From NCBI GenBank assembly GCA_016292015.1, contig JAEEZY010000031.1, positions 62,001-126,000 on the forward strand: a stretch of DNA of 64,000 bases. Reading direction: 5' to 3'. Shown in pieces: positions 47,909-57,858 of the stretch (its first letter is position 1; each line of letters starts with the position of its first letter). Made by a program: the position numbers and the translations under genes. The notes beneath the pieces were generated by a model. The model searched no databases, was not told where the DNA came from, and was given only the letters and a program-made list of their open reading frames with translations. Source of the stretch: Bacteroidales bacterium (lineage in GTDB: Bacteria; Bacteroidota; Bacteroidia; Bacteroidales; P3).

Positions 47909-50770
47909 ATGGACTATAATTTCAGGGAAATCGAGCCTAAATGGCAGCGCTACTGGAAGGAGGGGCGCATTTACCGTGTTGAAAACGACGAGACGAAACC
48001 GCATTACTATGTGTTGGACATGTTCCCCTACCCTTCGGGAGCAGGGTTGCATGTGGGACACCCGCTGGGGTATATCGCAAGCGACATCTTCGCACGCTAC
48101 AAGAGGCTTAACGGCTTCAACGTGCTTCACCCGATGGGCTACGACGCCTACGGGCTTCCGGCTGAGCAGTATGCCATACAGACAGGTCAGCATCCGGCTG
48201 TGACGACCGAAAAGAACATATCGCGCTACCGCGAGCAGCTCGACAAGATAGGGTTCTCGTTCGACTGGGACCGTGAGGTGCGCACCTGCGACCCGCAGTA
48301 CTACAAGTGGACCCAGTGGACATTCATACAGCTCTTCAACCACTACTACGACAGCGAGGCGGACAAGGCGATGCCCATAAGTCACCTGATAGAGAAGATA
48401 GAGAGTGACCAGTGTCCAGAGGTCAGCGGCCAGCAGTGGAAAGAGATGAGTGAGACCGAGCGTCAGACCTTCCTGATGAACTACCGTCTGGCTTACCTTG
48501 CCGACACCGCAGTGAACTGGTGCCCCGAACTGGGCACGGTGCTTGCCAACGACGAGGTGGTGAACGGGCTGAGTGTGCGAGGTGGCTATCCTGTGGAGAG
48601 GAAGCTGATGCGTCAGTGGAGCTTGAGAATCACTGCATACGCCCAGAGGTTGGTCGACGGGTTGGAGAAGGTGGATTATAGCGACTCACTGAAAGAGATA
48701 CAACGCAACTGGATAGGTCGTTCGGAGGGTGCCGCCGTGTGGTTCCCGCTTGATGCGCCAGCGACGAGTGTCGATGCGCCGACAAGCCTGTACATGGGAC
48801 AGGTTGCCCCGCAGCCGACGGCAAGTTTCGAGATATTCACCACGCGACCCGACACCATCTTCGGCGTGACGTTCATGGTTTTGTGCCCGGAGCACGAGAT
48901 GATAGAGCAGATAACCACGGAGGCGCAGCGCAAGGAGGTGGAGGCATACGTGACGTGGGCGAAGAATCGCAGCGAACGTGAGCGTCAGGCTGAGGTGAAG
49001 AAGGTGAGCGGTGTGTTCACGGGCGCCTACGCTGTGAACCCGCTTACGGAAGAGAAGATACCCATCTGGGTGAGCGACTATGTGCTGGCAGGATACGGCA
49101 CGGGCGCCATCATGGCGGTGCCGGCACACGACAGTCGCGACTTCGCGTTTGCCAAACATTTCAACCTGCCGATACGCCAGGTGGTGGCACCGTCGATAGA
49201 AGAAACCAGCGACCCGAACACCTGGGAGGAGAGCATGGACGCAAAAACCGGTGTGAGCGTAAACAGTGGCTTTATCACTGGAATGAAGGTGAAGGACGCC
49301 ATGAAGGCTGTTATAGACAAGGTTGATGAGATGGGCATAGGTCACAAGACCATAAACTATCGTCTGCGCGACGCCATCTTCAGTCGTCAGCGCTATTGGG
49401 GAGAGCCGTTCCCGATATACTACAAAGACGGAATGCCATATACTCTCCCGGAGGAATGTCTGCCACTCTGCCTGCCCGAGGTGAAGGAATTCAAGCCCAC
49501 CAGTACGGGTGAACCACCGCTGGGTCACGCCACCAAGTGGGCGTGGGATGAGGCGAACCGACAGGTGGTGGAAAACTCGAAGATAGACAACAATACGGTC
49601 TTCCCGCTGGAGCTCAGCACCATGCCGGGATTTGCCGGCAGCAGCGGATACTACCTGAGATATATGGACCCGCGCAACGACGAGCGCTATTTCTCCGAGA
49701 AGGCTGTCAGCTATTGGCAGAATGTGGACCTCTATGTGGGCGGTTCGGAACACGGAACCGGCCACATGATGTATGCCCGTTTCTGGAACAAGTTCCTCTT
49801 CGACATAGGATATGCGGTGAAAGACGAACCCTTCAAGAAACTTATAAATCAGGGAATGATACAGGGACGGTCGAACTTCGTCTATCGCAGCAAAGCGGAC
49901 AACAACCTCTTCATCTCGAAGAACATCCCCGGACGCGAGCAGAACACGGTTCCGATACATGTGGACATCAACATCGTGGACAACGACATACTGGATATCG
50001 AGAAATTCCGTCAGTGGAGACCCGAATTTGCCGAAGCCCGCTTTGAACTGGAAGACGGCAAGTATGTGTGCGGGTGGGAGATAGAGAAGATGTCGAAGTC
50101 GATGTACAACGTGCAGAACCCCGACGACCTGGTGGAACGCTACGGAGCAGACACGCTGAGACTTTACGAGATGTTCCTTGGCCCAGTGGAACAGGCCAAG
50201 CCGTGGGACACTAACGGCATCGAAGGAGTGTTCCGCTTTATACGCAAGCTGTGGAAGCTCTATGTGGGCGACGACGACCAGATGCTGGTTGACGATACGG
50301 AAGCCGACAAGAAAGACCTGAAGACCATCAACCAGGCGATAAAGAAGGTGACCGACGACATTGAGCGTTTCTCGTTCAACACTTCGGTCTCGACATTCAT
50401 GATAACGGTGAATGAACTGGGTTCCTCGAAATGCAGAAGCCGTGTGGTGCTGGAGCCACTGACGGTGCTGATAGCCCCGTTTGCACCGCATATAGCAGAA
50501 GAGCTGTGGCACCGTTTGGGACACGAAGGAACGGTGTGTGCCGCCGAGTGGCCCAAGTGTGACGAGAGCCTGCTGGTGGAGGACACGTTCAACTACCCCG
50601 TGTCGTTCAACGGTAAGATGCGTTTCACCATCGAGTTGCCCGCCGGCGCAACCCAGGAGGAGGCCATTGCCGCAGTGAAAGCCCATAACGTTGGACAGAA
50701 ATGGCTCGACGGCAAAGAGCCGAAGAAGGTGATATTCGTGCCGAAGAAGATAATAAACATTGTGATTTAG
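47909..50770 (+). CDS. leuS: Leucine-tRNA ligase
   Basis: LeuS charges tRNA-Leu. The 953-residue class I synthetase has [17 protein letters not shown] with the HIGH-type motif near 49-52, the CP1 editing domain ([10 protein letters not shown] near 311 and a [12 protein letters not shown] segment near 396), and KMSKS near 727. Length is at the upper end for the family; a proline/alanine-rich stretch ([16 protein letters not shown]) precedes the editing domain. The stop is followed by GTGGTCAGTGGTCAGTG-type text. Confidence 0.96.
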   Translation: MDYNFREIEPKWQRYWKEGRIYRVENDETKPHYYVLDMFPYPSGAGLHVGHPLGYIASDIFARYKRLNGFNVLHPMGYDAYGLPAEQYAIQTGQHPAVTTEKNISRYREQLDKIGFSFDWDREVRTCDPQYYKWTQWTFIQLFNHYYDSEADKAMPISHLIEKIESDQCPEVSGQQWKEMSETERQTFLMNYRLAYLADTAVNWCPELGTVLANDEVVNGLSVRGGYPVERKLMRQWSLRITAYAQRLVDGLEKVDYSDSLKEIQRNWIGRSEGAAVWFPLDAPATSVDAPTSLYMGQVAPQPTASFEIFTTRPDTIFGVTFMVLCPEHEMIEQITTEAQRKEVEAYVTWAKNRSERERQAEVKKVSGVFTGAYAVNPLTEEKIPIWVSDYVLAGYGTGAIMAVPAHDSRDFAFAKHFNLPIRQVVAPSIEETSDPNTWEESMDAKTGVSVNSGFITGMKVKDAMKAVIDKVDEMGIGHKTINYRLRDAIFSRQRYWGEPFPIYYKDGMPYTLPEECLPLCLPEVKEFKPTSTGEPPLGHATKWAWDEANRQVVENSKIDNNTVFPLELSTMPGFAGSSGYYLRYMDPRNDERYFSEKAVSYWQNVDLYVGGSEHGTGHMMYARFWNKFLFDIGYAVKDEPFKKLINQGMIQGRSNFVYRSKADNNLFISKNIPGREQNTVPIHVDINIVDNDILDIEKFRQWRPEFAEARFELEDGKYVCGWEIEKMSKSMYNVQNPDDLVERYGADTLRLYEMFLGPVEQAKPWDTNGIEGVFRFIRKLWKLYVGDDDQMLVDDTEADKKDLKTINQAIKKVTDDIERFSFNTSVSTFMITVNELGSSKCRSRVVLEPLTVLIAPFAPHIAEELWHRLGHEGTVCAAEWPKCDESLLVEDTFNYPVSFNGKMRFTIELPAGATQEEAIAAVKAHNVGQKWLDGKEPKKVIFVPKKIINIVI

Positions 50771-50816
50771 TGGTCAGTGGTCAGTGATTTCATTTTTAGT
50801 TTCATTTTATAAATAG

Positions 50817-51803
50817 ATGCTTAGCAGACATTTTTTACGAGCAAAGGTGTTGCAGGAGGTTTACGCCTACTACTGCAGCGAGAAAACCAGCGTGTTGTCG
50901 TCAGAGAAATCCCTGACCCACAACATTGAGCGGCTCAACGACCTCGGCATAACACAGATTGCCATGGCGTTACAGTTGCTGACGGAGGCAGAGCGAGTGA
51001 CAGAGGAAGCCACGCAGAAATTCATAGCCACCGAGTCGGAGCGCAACCCCGACCGACGGCTGTTGGAGAACGAGTTTGCACGTAGGATAACCGACAACTA
51101 CGACTTCAAGAAACAGTCAGAGCACACTGTCGGACTCTGGGAGGGCGAACAGTCAAGGTTCCGCAAGGCGTTTTCGACATTCAAAGAGAGCAAGCAGTAC
51201 AAGGATTACATGACGAGCAAGCAGAGCTTTGCTGCCGACAAAGACATATTCCTGAAACTATTCCGATTCCTGATGAACGACGAAGGGCTGAGGACCACCG
51301 TGGTGGAGCGCAGCTTGCTGTGGGAGGACGACTTCGACCAAGTGGCTCAGTACGAATTTATGACGCTCAAGGCTCTTGACGAAGCCAACTTCAACGAGGC
51401 GACGCCGTGGCCGAAGGTATATGACGACCGCTCAGAGACAGAGCGCGAGGCAGTTGATTTTGCAGTGAAGCTTTTAAGGGATACTCTATGCAACGCCGAG
51501 GAGAGCAACGACATCATCAAAAGCCACCTGAAGGGATGGGAGTTTGAGCGAGTTGCGCAGATGGACATCTACCTGCTTGACATGGCACTTGCTGAACTGC
51601 AACACTGCCCGTCTATTCCGGAACGTGTTACCGTTGACGAGTACATCGAGCTGTCGAAAGAGTTCAGTACCGACCGTAGTCGCTTGTTTATCAATGGGCT
51701 TCTTGACAGGCTTATCCTCGAACTTAGGTCGGCAGGCAAGATAGTGAAAACCGGGAGGGGACTCTATCAAGCCGACTTTGACGAGAAAAGGGAGGAAGAA
51801 TGA
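50817..51803 (+). CDS. nusB: NusB-family transcription antitermination factor
   Basis: A 328-residue protein, longer than the 140-residue NusB of E. coli but normal for Bacteroidota, where an N-terminal extension precedes the NusB domain. The NusB domain is C-terminal (about 200-310): LKGWEFERVAQMDIYLLDMA, then TVDEYIELSKEFSTD. NusB with NusE binds boxA in rRNA leaders. The stop overlaps the next ATG (ATGA), so translation is coupled. Confidence 0.88.
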   Translation: MLSRHFLRAKVLQEVYAYYCSEKTSVLSSEKSLTHNIERLNDLGITQIAMALQLLTEAERVTEEATQKFIATESERNPDRRLLENEFARRITDNYDFKKQSEHTVGLWEGEQSRFRKAFSTFKESKQYKDYMTSKQSFAADKDIFLKLFRFLMNDEGLRTTVVERSLLWEDDFDQVAQYEFMTLKALDEANFNEATPWPKVYDDRSETEREAVDFAVKLLRDTLCNAEESNDIIKSHLKGWEFERVAQMDIYLLDMALAELQHCPSIPERVTVDEYIELSKEFSTDRSRLFINGLLDRLILELRSAGKIVKTGRGLYQADFDEKREEE

Positions 51804-52246
51804 TGCGTAACAAATTGTTTTTACTGATTGCCGTCGTGCTGGTGCTGTCGTCATGTGGCGGTAAGAAAGATGACGTAGGGTTGGACCTTATACACAACAC
51901 AAACACCATTGACGGCAAAGGCAGCGGCGAGAGAATGCCCTCCATCAAATTCGACCGCGACGTGCACGACTTCGGACGGCTGACACCGAGCGAGAACGTA
52001 TCGTATAGCTTCCATTTCACAAACGTAGGAGAAGCAGACCTTCTGATAGGTGGCTGCTCGGCGACATGCGGCTGCACGGTGGCTGACTATCCGAGAGAGC
52101 GCATAGCCCCGGGCAAAGACGGCTACGTAAAAGTCTCGTTCAAGTCGGCAGGCATGAGCGGACGTCAGGTGAAGGAGGTGACGGTGATGACCAACGGCGA
52201 CCCCGCCCGTGTGAAGCTGCGCATCATGGCGGAGGTGGGGTTTTGA
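51800..52246 (+). CDS. DUF1573 lipoprotein
   Basis: A 148-residue lipoprotein with lipobox LSSCGG (Cys19). The DUF1573 domain follows: IKFDRDVHDFGRLTPSENV, then the typical SATCGCTVADYP segment. Its role is unknown; it belongs to the conserved nusB-yajC neighbourhood. It overlaps nusB by four bases. Confidence 0.88.
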   Translation: MMRNKLFLLIAVVLVLSSCGGKKDDVGLDLIHNTNTIDGKGSGERMPSIKFDRDVHDFGRLTPSENVSYSFHFTNVGEADLLIGGCSATCGCTVADYPRERIAPGKDGYVKVSFKSAGMSGRQVKEVTVMTNGDPARVKLRIMAEVGF

Positions 52247-52288
52247 TGGTTAAAAGTTAGAGATTAATAAATTAACATCTAAAATACA

Positions 52289-52612
52289 ATGAACAGTTTA
52301 CTTATTTTATTGCAAGCTACGGGGCAGCCCAAAGGCATGGGAACATCGTTGTGGCTGATGATCGGTATGATCGTGCTTCTGTGGATTGTGATGATGCGTC
52401 CGCAGCGCAAGAAAGCCAAAGAAGAGCAGAAATTCCGTGCAGGCCTCCAGAAAGGCGACCGTGTGGTGTTCAGCGGCGGCATCTATGGCAAGGTACACTC
52501 GGTCGAGGAGAACACCGTCGATGTCGAGGTGTCGAACGGCGTGGTGCTCACCGTCGAGAAGGCCATGATACAACCCGCCCCCGAAGAGAAAACCCAGCAG
52601 GAAAAGAAGTAG
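52289..52612 (+). CDS. yajC: Preprotein translocase accessory subunit YajC
   Basis: A 107-residue single-pass inner-membrane protein associated with SecDF. One membrane segment (about 17-36, SLWLMIGMIVLLWIVMMRPQ) is followed by the typical RKKAKEEQ and GDRVVFSGGIYGKV. It sits in the conserved nusB/DUF1573/yajC/YbbR/coaE cluster. Confidence 0.93.
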   Translation: MNSLLILLQATGQPKGMGTSLWLMIGMIVLLWIVMMRPQRKKAKEEQKFRAGLQKGDRVVFSGGIYGKVHSVEENTVDVEVSNGVVLTVEKAMIQPAPEEKTQQEKK

Positions 52613-52657
52613 TTGGCGGCGAGCAATATGTAATCATCTCAACGCTCAAACATCGTC

Positions 52658-53608
52658 ATGCGCCAGAAACTACATCGTTACCGTCAGTTCTTTGTCATTT
52701 TGGCAATAATGACGTTGGTGTGGTTTGTGGTTGATATGTCAAGCATGCGCACCTATCAAACAACGGTCAGGGTAGGATGCGTTGGTGTCGACACTGCCCG
52801 TTATGTGATGACCGGTGGCGACGAAGAGTTGCCGCTCAGCGTTGAGAGTGACGGCTTCTCGGCACTGATGCACCACCTCACATGGCGCCATCGAACAATG
52901 GAAGTCAACCTCTCGGCGTGGGAACTATCCACATCCGACGGCAGGATTGCCGTCGCGAGCGAGACCTACAAGGAAGAGCTGCAGTACCGATTCTCTCCCC
53001 TTGGACGGAGCGAGATAAAGATGCAGAAAGACTCGCTGGTGTTCACATTCAGCGAGCGTATGCAGAAAGCCTACCGACCGCAACTGACAGACATCTCTTT
53101 TTCCTTCGCCGACGGCTACGGCCTATGCGGAATGCCTTCACTCAAGCCCGATTCCGTATTCCTCTACGGCAGCGACGAGTCGCTTGCAGCGATAGAGTCG
53201 CTCCGCACGCAGCCAGCCGAGATTGCGGTGGGCAAGGGTGGTGGACAGTACACGCTCAAGCTCGTACCCGTATGGAACGACTATCCCGACGTGAGGGTGT
53301 CGCAGAGCGAGGTGCTGCTCACCGTGCCGGTGGAACCGTATATCGAAGAGTCGCGCACGCTGAAGGTCGTCTGCGAGGGCAACAGCGCCTACGAGCGCAT
53401 AAAGCTCTACCCCGACGAGGTTGTGGTGACCTTCTGGGTGCCGCAGAGCCGCTATGGAGCCGACATTGCTGACGACTGCAAGGCTGTCGTGCGGCTGGAT
53501 GACGCCGGCGGAGCACAGGAGCTGCCTGTCACCATCACCGACTTTCCCTCCGAGTTGAGGATAAAGTCGGTCGAACCCGAGTCGGTGCAACATGTGATTA
53601 TTAAGTAA
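52658..53608 (+). CDS. YbbR-like domain protein
   Basis: A 316-residue protein with one N-terminal membrane segment (about 9-28) and a mostly beta extracytoplasmic part containing YbbR-type repeats (FRPQLTDI-type segment MQKAYRPQL near 127, and PVEPYIEESRTL near 225). In Bacteroidota this gene regularly lies between yajC and coaE. In other bacteria YbbR stimulates the c-di-AMP cyclase; the PgpH-like gene in this window would be its functional counterpart if that applies here. Function otherwise unknown. Confidence 0.8.
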   Translation: MRQKLHRYRQFFVILAIMTLVWFVVDMSSMRTYQTTVRVGCVGVDTARYVMTGGDEELPLSVESDGFSALMHHLTWRHRTMEVNLSAWELSTSDGRIAVASETYKEELQYRFSPLGRSEIKMQKDSLVFTFSERMQKAYRPQLTDISFSFADGYGLCGMPSLKPDSVFLYGSDESLAAIESLRTQPAEIAVGKGGGQYTLKLVPVWNDYPDVRVSQSEVLLTVPVEPYIEESRTLKVVCEGNSAYERIKLYPDEVVVTFWVPQSRYGADIADDCKAVVRLDDAGGAQELPVTITDFPSELRIKSVEPESVQHVIIK

Positions 53609-53631
53609 TTGGTGATTATGTGTCAGTTATA

Positions 53632-54213
53632 ATGAAACGGATTGGACTTACCGGAGGCATTGGGTGCGGCAAGAGCACCGTGGTAGCCGAATTGCGACGG
53701 CAGGGGGTGCCCTGCTTTGTCGCTGACGAGGTGGCCCGCGCCTATTACGACGACCCCAACTTCGTCGCCCAGGTGCAGTCGCTATTCGACAGCCCAGTCC
53801 TCACCGCCGACGGCAAGGTGAACCGCAAAGCAATCGCAGCAGCCGTCTTCTCCGACAAATCCAAGCTGCAGCAGCTCAACGCACTCATCCACCCTCGCGT
53901 CATGCATGACTTCGAGCGGTGGTGCAATCAACAGCAAGGGCAACCGGTGGTGTTTTTCGAGAGCGCCATACTGTACGAATGCGGCCTGGAAAAGGCGATG
54001 GATGCGGTGGTGGCGGTGTACCTGGAAAAGGAAGAACGCATACGCCGGCTCATGGTGCGTGACCACTGTGCAGCCGATGCCATCGAAGCCCGTATGCGCA
54101 ACCAGATGCCCGACGAGGAAAAAGCCATGCGAGCCGACTACGTGATATTGAACTACGAAGGCAACCCAAGGGAAAGGCAAGTGAGAAGGATTGTAGAATT
54201 GTTGATAGGGTGA
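53632..54213 (+). CDS. coaE: Dephospho-CoA kinase
   Basis: CoaE performs the last step of coenzyme A synthesis. The 193-residue protein starts MKRIGLTGGIGCGKSTVV, whose P-loop is GGIGCGKS; DEVARAYY (29-36) and the lid arginines (ERIRRLMVRD) are present. The ATG at 53632 fits better than the GTG at 53620. Confidence 0.94.
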   Translation: MKRIGLTGGIGCGKSTVVAELRRQGVPCFVADEVARAYYDDPNFVAQVQSLFDSPVLTADGKVNRKAIAAAVFSDKSKLQQLNALIHPRVMHDFERWCNQQQGQPVVFFESAILYECGLEKAMDAVVAVYLEKEERIRRLMVRDHCAADAIEARMRNQMPDEEKAMRADYVILNYEGNPRERQVRRIVELLIG

Positions 54214-54282
54214 CAGATTGATATGGATTGATGTTGACGGTGGATACTATACAGTTGATACATTTAAAATAAGCATAGCACA

Positions 54283-56925
54283 ATGATAAAGAAGTTTTTG
54301 GTTCTAACTTTGGCGGCACTCATCTCCATTGGGGGTGCCAGCGCCCAGCACAAGCACAAGCGCCACCACAAAGACAGACATACCGTCGAAGCCGTGAAAA
54401 AAGGTGCGTCCGCCGAGCAGTGGGCCGACTCTATCATGGCCAAGATGAGCCTCGAGGAGAAAGTGGGGCAGCTGATGATGATTCGAGTGCCGCTCAATAT
54501 GTCCAAGAAAGGCGAGTCGAAATTCGTCGAACTGATAAAAGACAACCACGTGGGAGGAGTGTGTTTCTTTGCAGGCAGCTCGGACGCACAGTTACGACAG
54601 ACCAAACACTTCCAGTCAATCACGAAAGTGCCCCTCTTCATCGCCACCGATGCCGAGAACGGCCTCGGGATGCGACTGAAAGACTGCTATGCCTTCCCCA
54701 AGCAGATGCTTATGGGTGCCATGCCGCACGAGTATGACAATCTCATCGAGCAGATGGGAGCCGAAATCGGACGCCAATGCCGGGAGTTGGGGGTGCATAT
54801 CAACTTCGCCCCTGTGGTTGACCTCAACTCCAACCCCAAGAACCCCGTCATCGGCATGCGCTCGTTCGGCGAGGATAGAGAGTCAGTGGCGCAGAAGGCT
54901 GTCGCCTATATGCGTGGCCTCCAGAGCCAAAGGGTTATGGCTGTGGCGAAGCATTTTCCCGGACACGGCGACACCAAGTCCGACAGCCATTTCGACCTTC
55001 CGGTCATCAACCACACAAAGGAATACATCGACACCGTCGACCTCTACCCCTTCAACACACTCATCAAAGCTGGCGTCAAGGGAGTGATGACAGCCCACCT
55101 GCAGATAAACGCTTACGACAACAGCCCCAACCGCCCCTCGTCGCTCTCCGAGAAGCTGGTGCAGAATCTGCTGCGCGAGAAGATGGGATTCAACGGACTC
55201 ATCATCACCGACGGACTCGATATGAAAGGTGTGACCAAATACTATGCCGACGGCGAAGGTGAGCTGCAAGCCATGAAGGCCGGCAACGACATTCTCCTTC
55301 TGCCGCCCGATGTGGAGAAGTCGGTCAAAGCCATCGTATCAGCCGCCAAAGACAACGCCTCCGTGAAGAAGATGGTCGAAGAGCACTGCCGCAGGATTCT
55401 TGTCTCAAAATACAAGTCGGGACTTGCTTCTCAGGAAATGCCGAACAGCTTTGACCCGCGGGAGCGTCAGAGCCTCTGCGACAGTATCTCTTACCAGATG
55501 GCGCTGCACTCTGTCACCCTCATCAAGAACAGCGGCAAGCTGCTGCCCCTGAAGAAAGACGCACCCATCGACACCACCAAGATAGTGGTCTTCTACGAAT
55601 CGCCCTACAAGATGATCAAACGCATGGGCGCCATCGACTCGGCGCAGGTGGTGGTGCTCGCCTACCAGGACTGTCCCGCCACACGCAAGGCTGTGGACGA
55701 CCTGCTGCACGGACAGGCGCAGTTCGAAGGCCGTCTGCCCGTCACCGCGGGCATCTTCAAGCGGGGTCACGGGCTTAAGGTTGACCTCTCTACGCCATAC
55801 GACCGCGTGGTAGCTGCCGGCATGAAGGCCGAATGCTTTATGGCGATAGACAGCATAGCCCTCAACGGCATCAACGAGAAAGCCTATCCCGGTTGCCAGA
55901 TTCTTGTGGCCAAGGACGGCAAGGTGGTTTACAACAGAGCCTACGGCCGTCAGACCTACGACGCCGCTTCGCCGTCAGTCGATACCAACACCGTGTACGA
56001 CATCGCCTCGCTGACCAAGATGACAGCCACCACCCTAGCCATCATGAAGCTGGTTGACACCGAGAAGCTGAAGATTGACGACAAACTCTCGCGCTACCTG
56101 CCCTACCTGAAACACTCTAACAAGAAGAACATCACGGTGAAGGAAGCGCTGAGCCATATTGCAGGCCTCAAGGACTACGACGCCTATTGGAAGCAGGCTC
56201 GCGAAGAGGAAGACCCCTATATGTCGGTGCTGAAACAGATTGCCAAGAGCCCGCTCAACAAAGAGAAGAAATATGTGTATAGCGACTTGGGATTCATACT
56301 GCTGGGCGACTTGGTGCGCATAGTGAGCGGCGAGACCGTTGACCACTACGTGGCCCGCAACTTCTACAAACCGATGGGGTTGACACACACCGGATACTGC
56401 CCCCTCGAGCACGGGGTGGACCTATCTATTATAGCGCCCACCGAACTGGACACCGAGAACCGGGGCGGGCTGATACACGGAACGGTGCACGACCCCAACG
56501 CCAACGCGATGAACGGCATTGCCGGCCACGCCGGTGTCTTCTCGTCGGCCACCGAGCTCTACCCCCTGATGCAGATGCTTTTGAACGGAGGCGAGTATGA
56601 GGGCAAACGCTACCTCAGCCGCGAAGTGATAGAACTGTTCAACCAACGGCACTATGCCGAACGCGGCAACCGCAGGGCGCTGGGCTTCGACAAACCGATG
56701 TTCAACCCCACCAAAGCAGGGCAGACGGCTGTCGAAGTGTCGCAGAAGAGTTTTGGACACACCGGATTCACAGGCACCATGATATGGGTCGACCCCGAAT
56801 ACAACCTTGTCTATATCTTCCTCTCCAACCGCGTCTATCCCAACGCCACGACCAACAAGCTGGCTAAGATGAACATACGCACCGAAATACAAAGTCTGAT
56901 ATATAAGTCGATGAAGAGAGATTGA
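54283..56925 (+). CDS. GH3 NagZ-like glycosidase fused to a class C beta-lactamase-like domain
   Basis: An 880-residue exported fusion. After a signal peptide (cleavage near SAQ) and a His/Lys-rich stretch, a GH3 domain (about 50-400) has KHFPGHGDTKSDSH with the NagZ-type His236 and the nucleophile Asp310 in IITDGLD. A shortened GH3 C-terminal region follows (to about 525). The last 330 residues form a beta-lactamase/esterase fold: SLTK at 576-579, YSD at 666-668, and GHTG near 825. The fusion is known in Bacteroidota and probably acts in the periplasm on peptidoglycan fragments or glycosyl esters. The middle part is shorter than in typical members of about 1000 residues. Confidence 0.85.
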   Translation: MIKKFLVLTLAALISIGGASAQHKHKRHHKDRHTVEAVKKGASAEQWADSIMAKMSLEEKVGQLMMIRVPLNMSKKGESKFVELIKDNHVGGVCFFAGSSDAQLRQTKHFQSITKVPLFIATDAENGLGMRLKDCYAFPKQMLMGAMPHEYDNLIEQMGAEIGRQCRELGVHINFAPVVDLNSNPKNPVIGMRSFGEDRESVAQKAVAYMRGLQSQRVMAVAKHFPGHGDTKSDSHFDLPVINHTKEYIDTVDLYPFNTLIKAGVKGVMTAHLQINAYDNSPNRPSSLSEKLVQNLLREKMGFNGLIITDGLDMKGVTKYYADGEGELQAMKAGNDILLLPPDVEKSVKAIVSAAKDNASVKKMVEEHCRRILVSKYKSGLASQEMPNSFDPRERQSLCDSISYQMALHSVTLIKNSGKLLPLKKDAPIDTTKIVVFYESPYKMIKRMGAIDSAQVVVLAYQDCPATRKAVDDLLHGQAQFEGRLPVTAGIFKRGHGLKVDLSTPYDRVVAAGMKAECFMAIDSIALNGINEKAYPGCQILVAKDGKVVYNRAYGRQTYDAASPSVDTNTVYDIASLTKMTATTLAIMKLVDTEKLKIDDKLSRYLPYLKHSNKKNITVKEALSHIAGLKDYDAYWKQAREEEDPYMSVLKQIAKSPLNKEKKYVYSDLGFILLGDLVRIVSGETVDHYVARNFYKPMGLTHTGYCPLEHGVDLSIIAPTELDTENRGGLIHGTVHDPNANAMNGIAGHAGVFSSATELYPLMQMLLNGGEYEGKRYLSREVIELFNQRHYAERGNRRALGFDKPMFNPTKAGQTAVEVSQKSFGHTGFTGTMIWVDPEYNLVYIFLSNRVYPNATTNKLAKMNIRTEIQSLIYKSMKRD

Positions 56926-56982
56926 AGAAGTAAGAAACACTGACACATTAACAAATTCACACATTTAAGCTATAATAAGAAG

Positions 56983-57831
56983 ATGGGAATCGGAAAATGG
57001 ATATTGACGGGACTGGGATGGGCGGTCGGAGGACCGATTGGAGCCATCATTGGCTATTTCATCGGATATTCCATCTCTTCGTCGTTCAAGAGCGACGAGG
57101 ACGCACCGCGCATAGATGAGCCGCCACGCCGACGTGGTCCCTACCACAATACGGGTTCCGCATCTGACATCCATGCCGCCTTGCTGGTACTCATAGCCGC
57201 CGTGATGAAAGCCGACGGACAAGTCAAACGCAGCGAGCTCGACTATGTGAAGCAGTTTCTGAGCAAGAACTACGACGGAATGGAGGCTCGTGACATGCTG
57301 ATCATGCTACGCGACATAGTGAAACGCAATATTCCCGTGCACGACGTCTGCCAGCAGATAAAGGTGAACACCGACTACACCACCCGCTACCACATGGTGG
57401 ACTTCCTTTGCGGACTTGCCGAAGTCGACGGAGACTTCGACATGAAAGAGCACAATGTGATAAGGACTATCGTGGTGGGGCTCGGCATCAACGCGGCTGA
57501 CTTCGCCTCGATTTACGCCCGCCATGCCACCACACGCCGCTCCTGGTCGGACTATACCGAGAGCTCCCGTTCCAGCAGCAGCTACAACGACGGCAGGCAG
57601 CAGTCATACGCACGCACGGACAACAGCGGACGCGACCCATACAAGATACTTGGCATCGACAGCACAGCCACCGACCAGGAGGTCAAGAAAGCCTACCGTC
57701 GCCTCGCCATGAAATACCACCCCGACCGCGTCGAGACCATGGGCGAAGAGATAAAACGCAACGCCGAGCAGCAGTTCAAGATAATCAACGAGGCCTATGA
57801 GACCATCTGCCGCGCAAGAGGAATAAAATAG
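56983..57831 (+). CDS. TerB- and DnaJ-domain protein (DjlA-like)
   Basis: A 282-residue protein: glycine-rich N-terminal hydrophobic segment (about 7-32), TerB-like helical domain (about 60-170), a serine-rich linker, and a C-terminal J domain (about 215-282) with [17 protein letters not shown] and the HPD tripeptide near 246. It should recruit and stimulate DnaK at the membrane, like DjlA. Orientation and spacing suggest co-transcription with the GH3 gene. Confidence 0.85.
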   Translation: MGIGKWILTGLGWAVGGPIGAIIGYFIGYSISSSFKSDEDAPRIDEPPRRRGPYHNTGSASDIHAALLVLIAAVMKADGQVKRSELDYVKQFLSKNYDGMEARDMLIMLRDIVKRNIPVHDVCQQIKVNTDYTTRYHMVDFLCGLAEVDGDFDMKEHNVIRTIVVGLGINAADFASIYARHATTRRSWSDYTESSRSSSSYNDGRQQSYARTDNSGRDPYKILGIDSTATDQEVKKAYRRLAMKYHPDRVETMGEEIKRNAEQQFKIINEAYETICRARGIK

Positions 57832-57858
57832 ACACATAAACCAAATACCTTCACAAAA

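Noticed and set aside
48686..50686. A 666-codon open frame antisense to leuS
   Set aside because: leuS is unambiguous; the antisense frame follows from codon bias and has no protein-like pattern.
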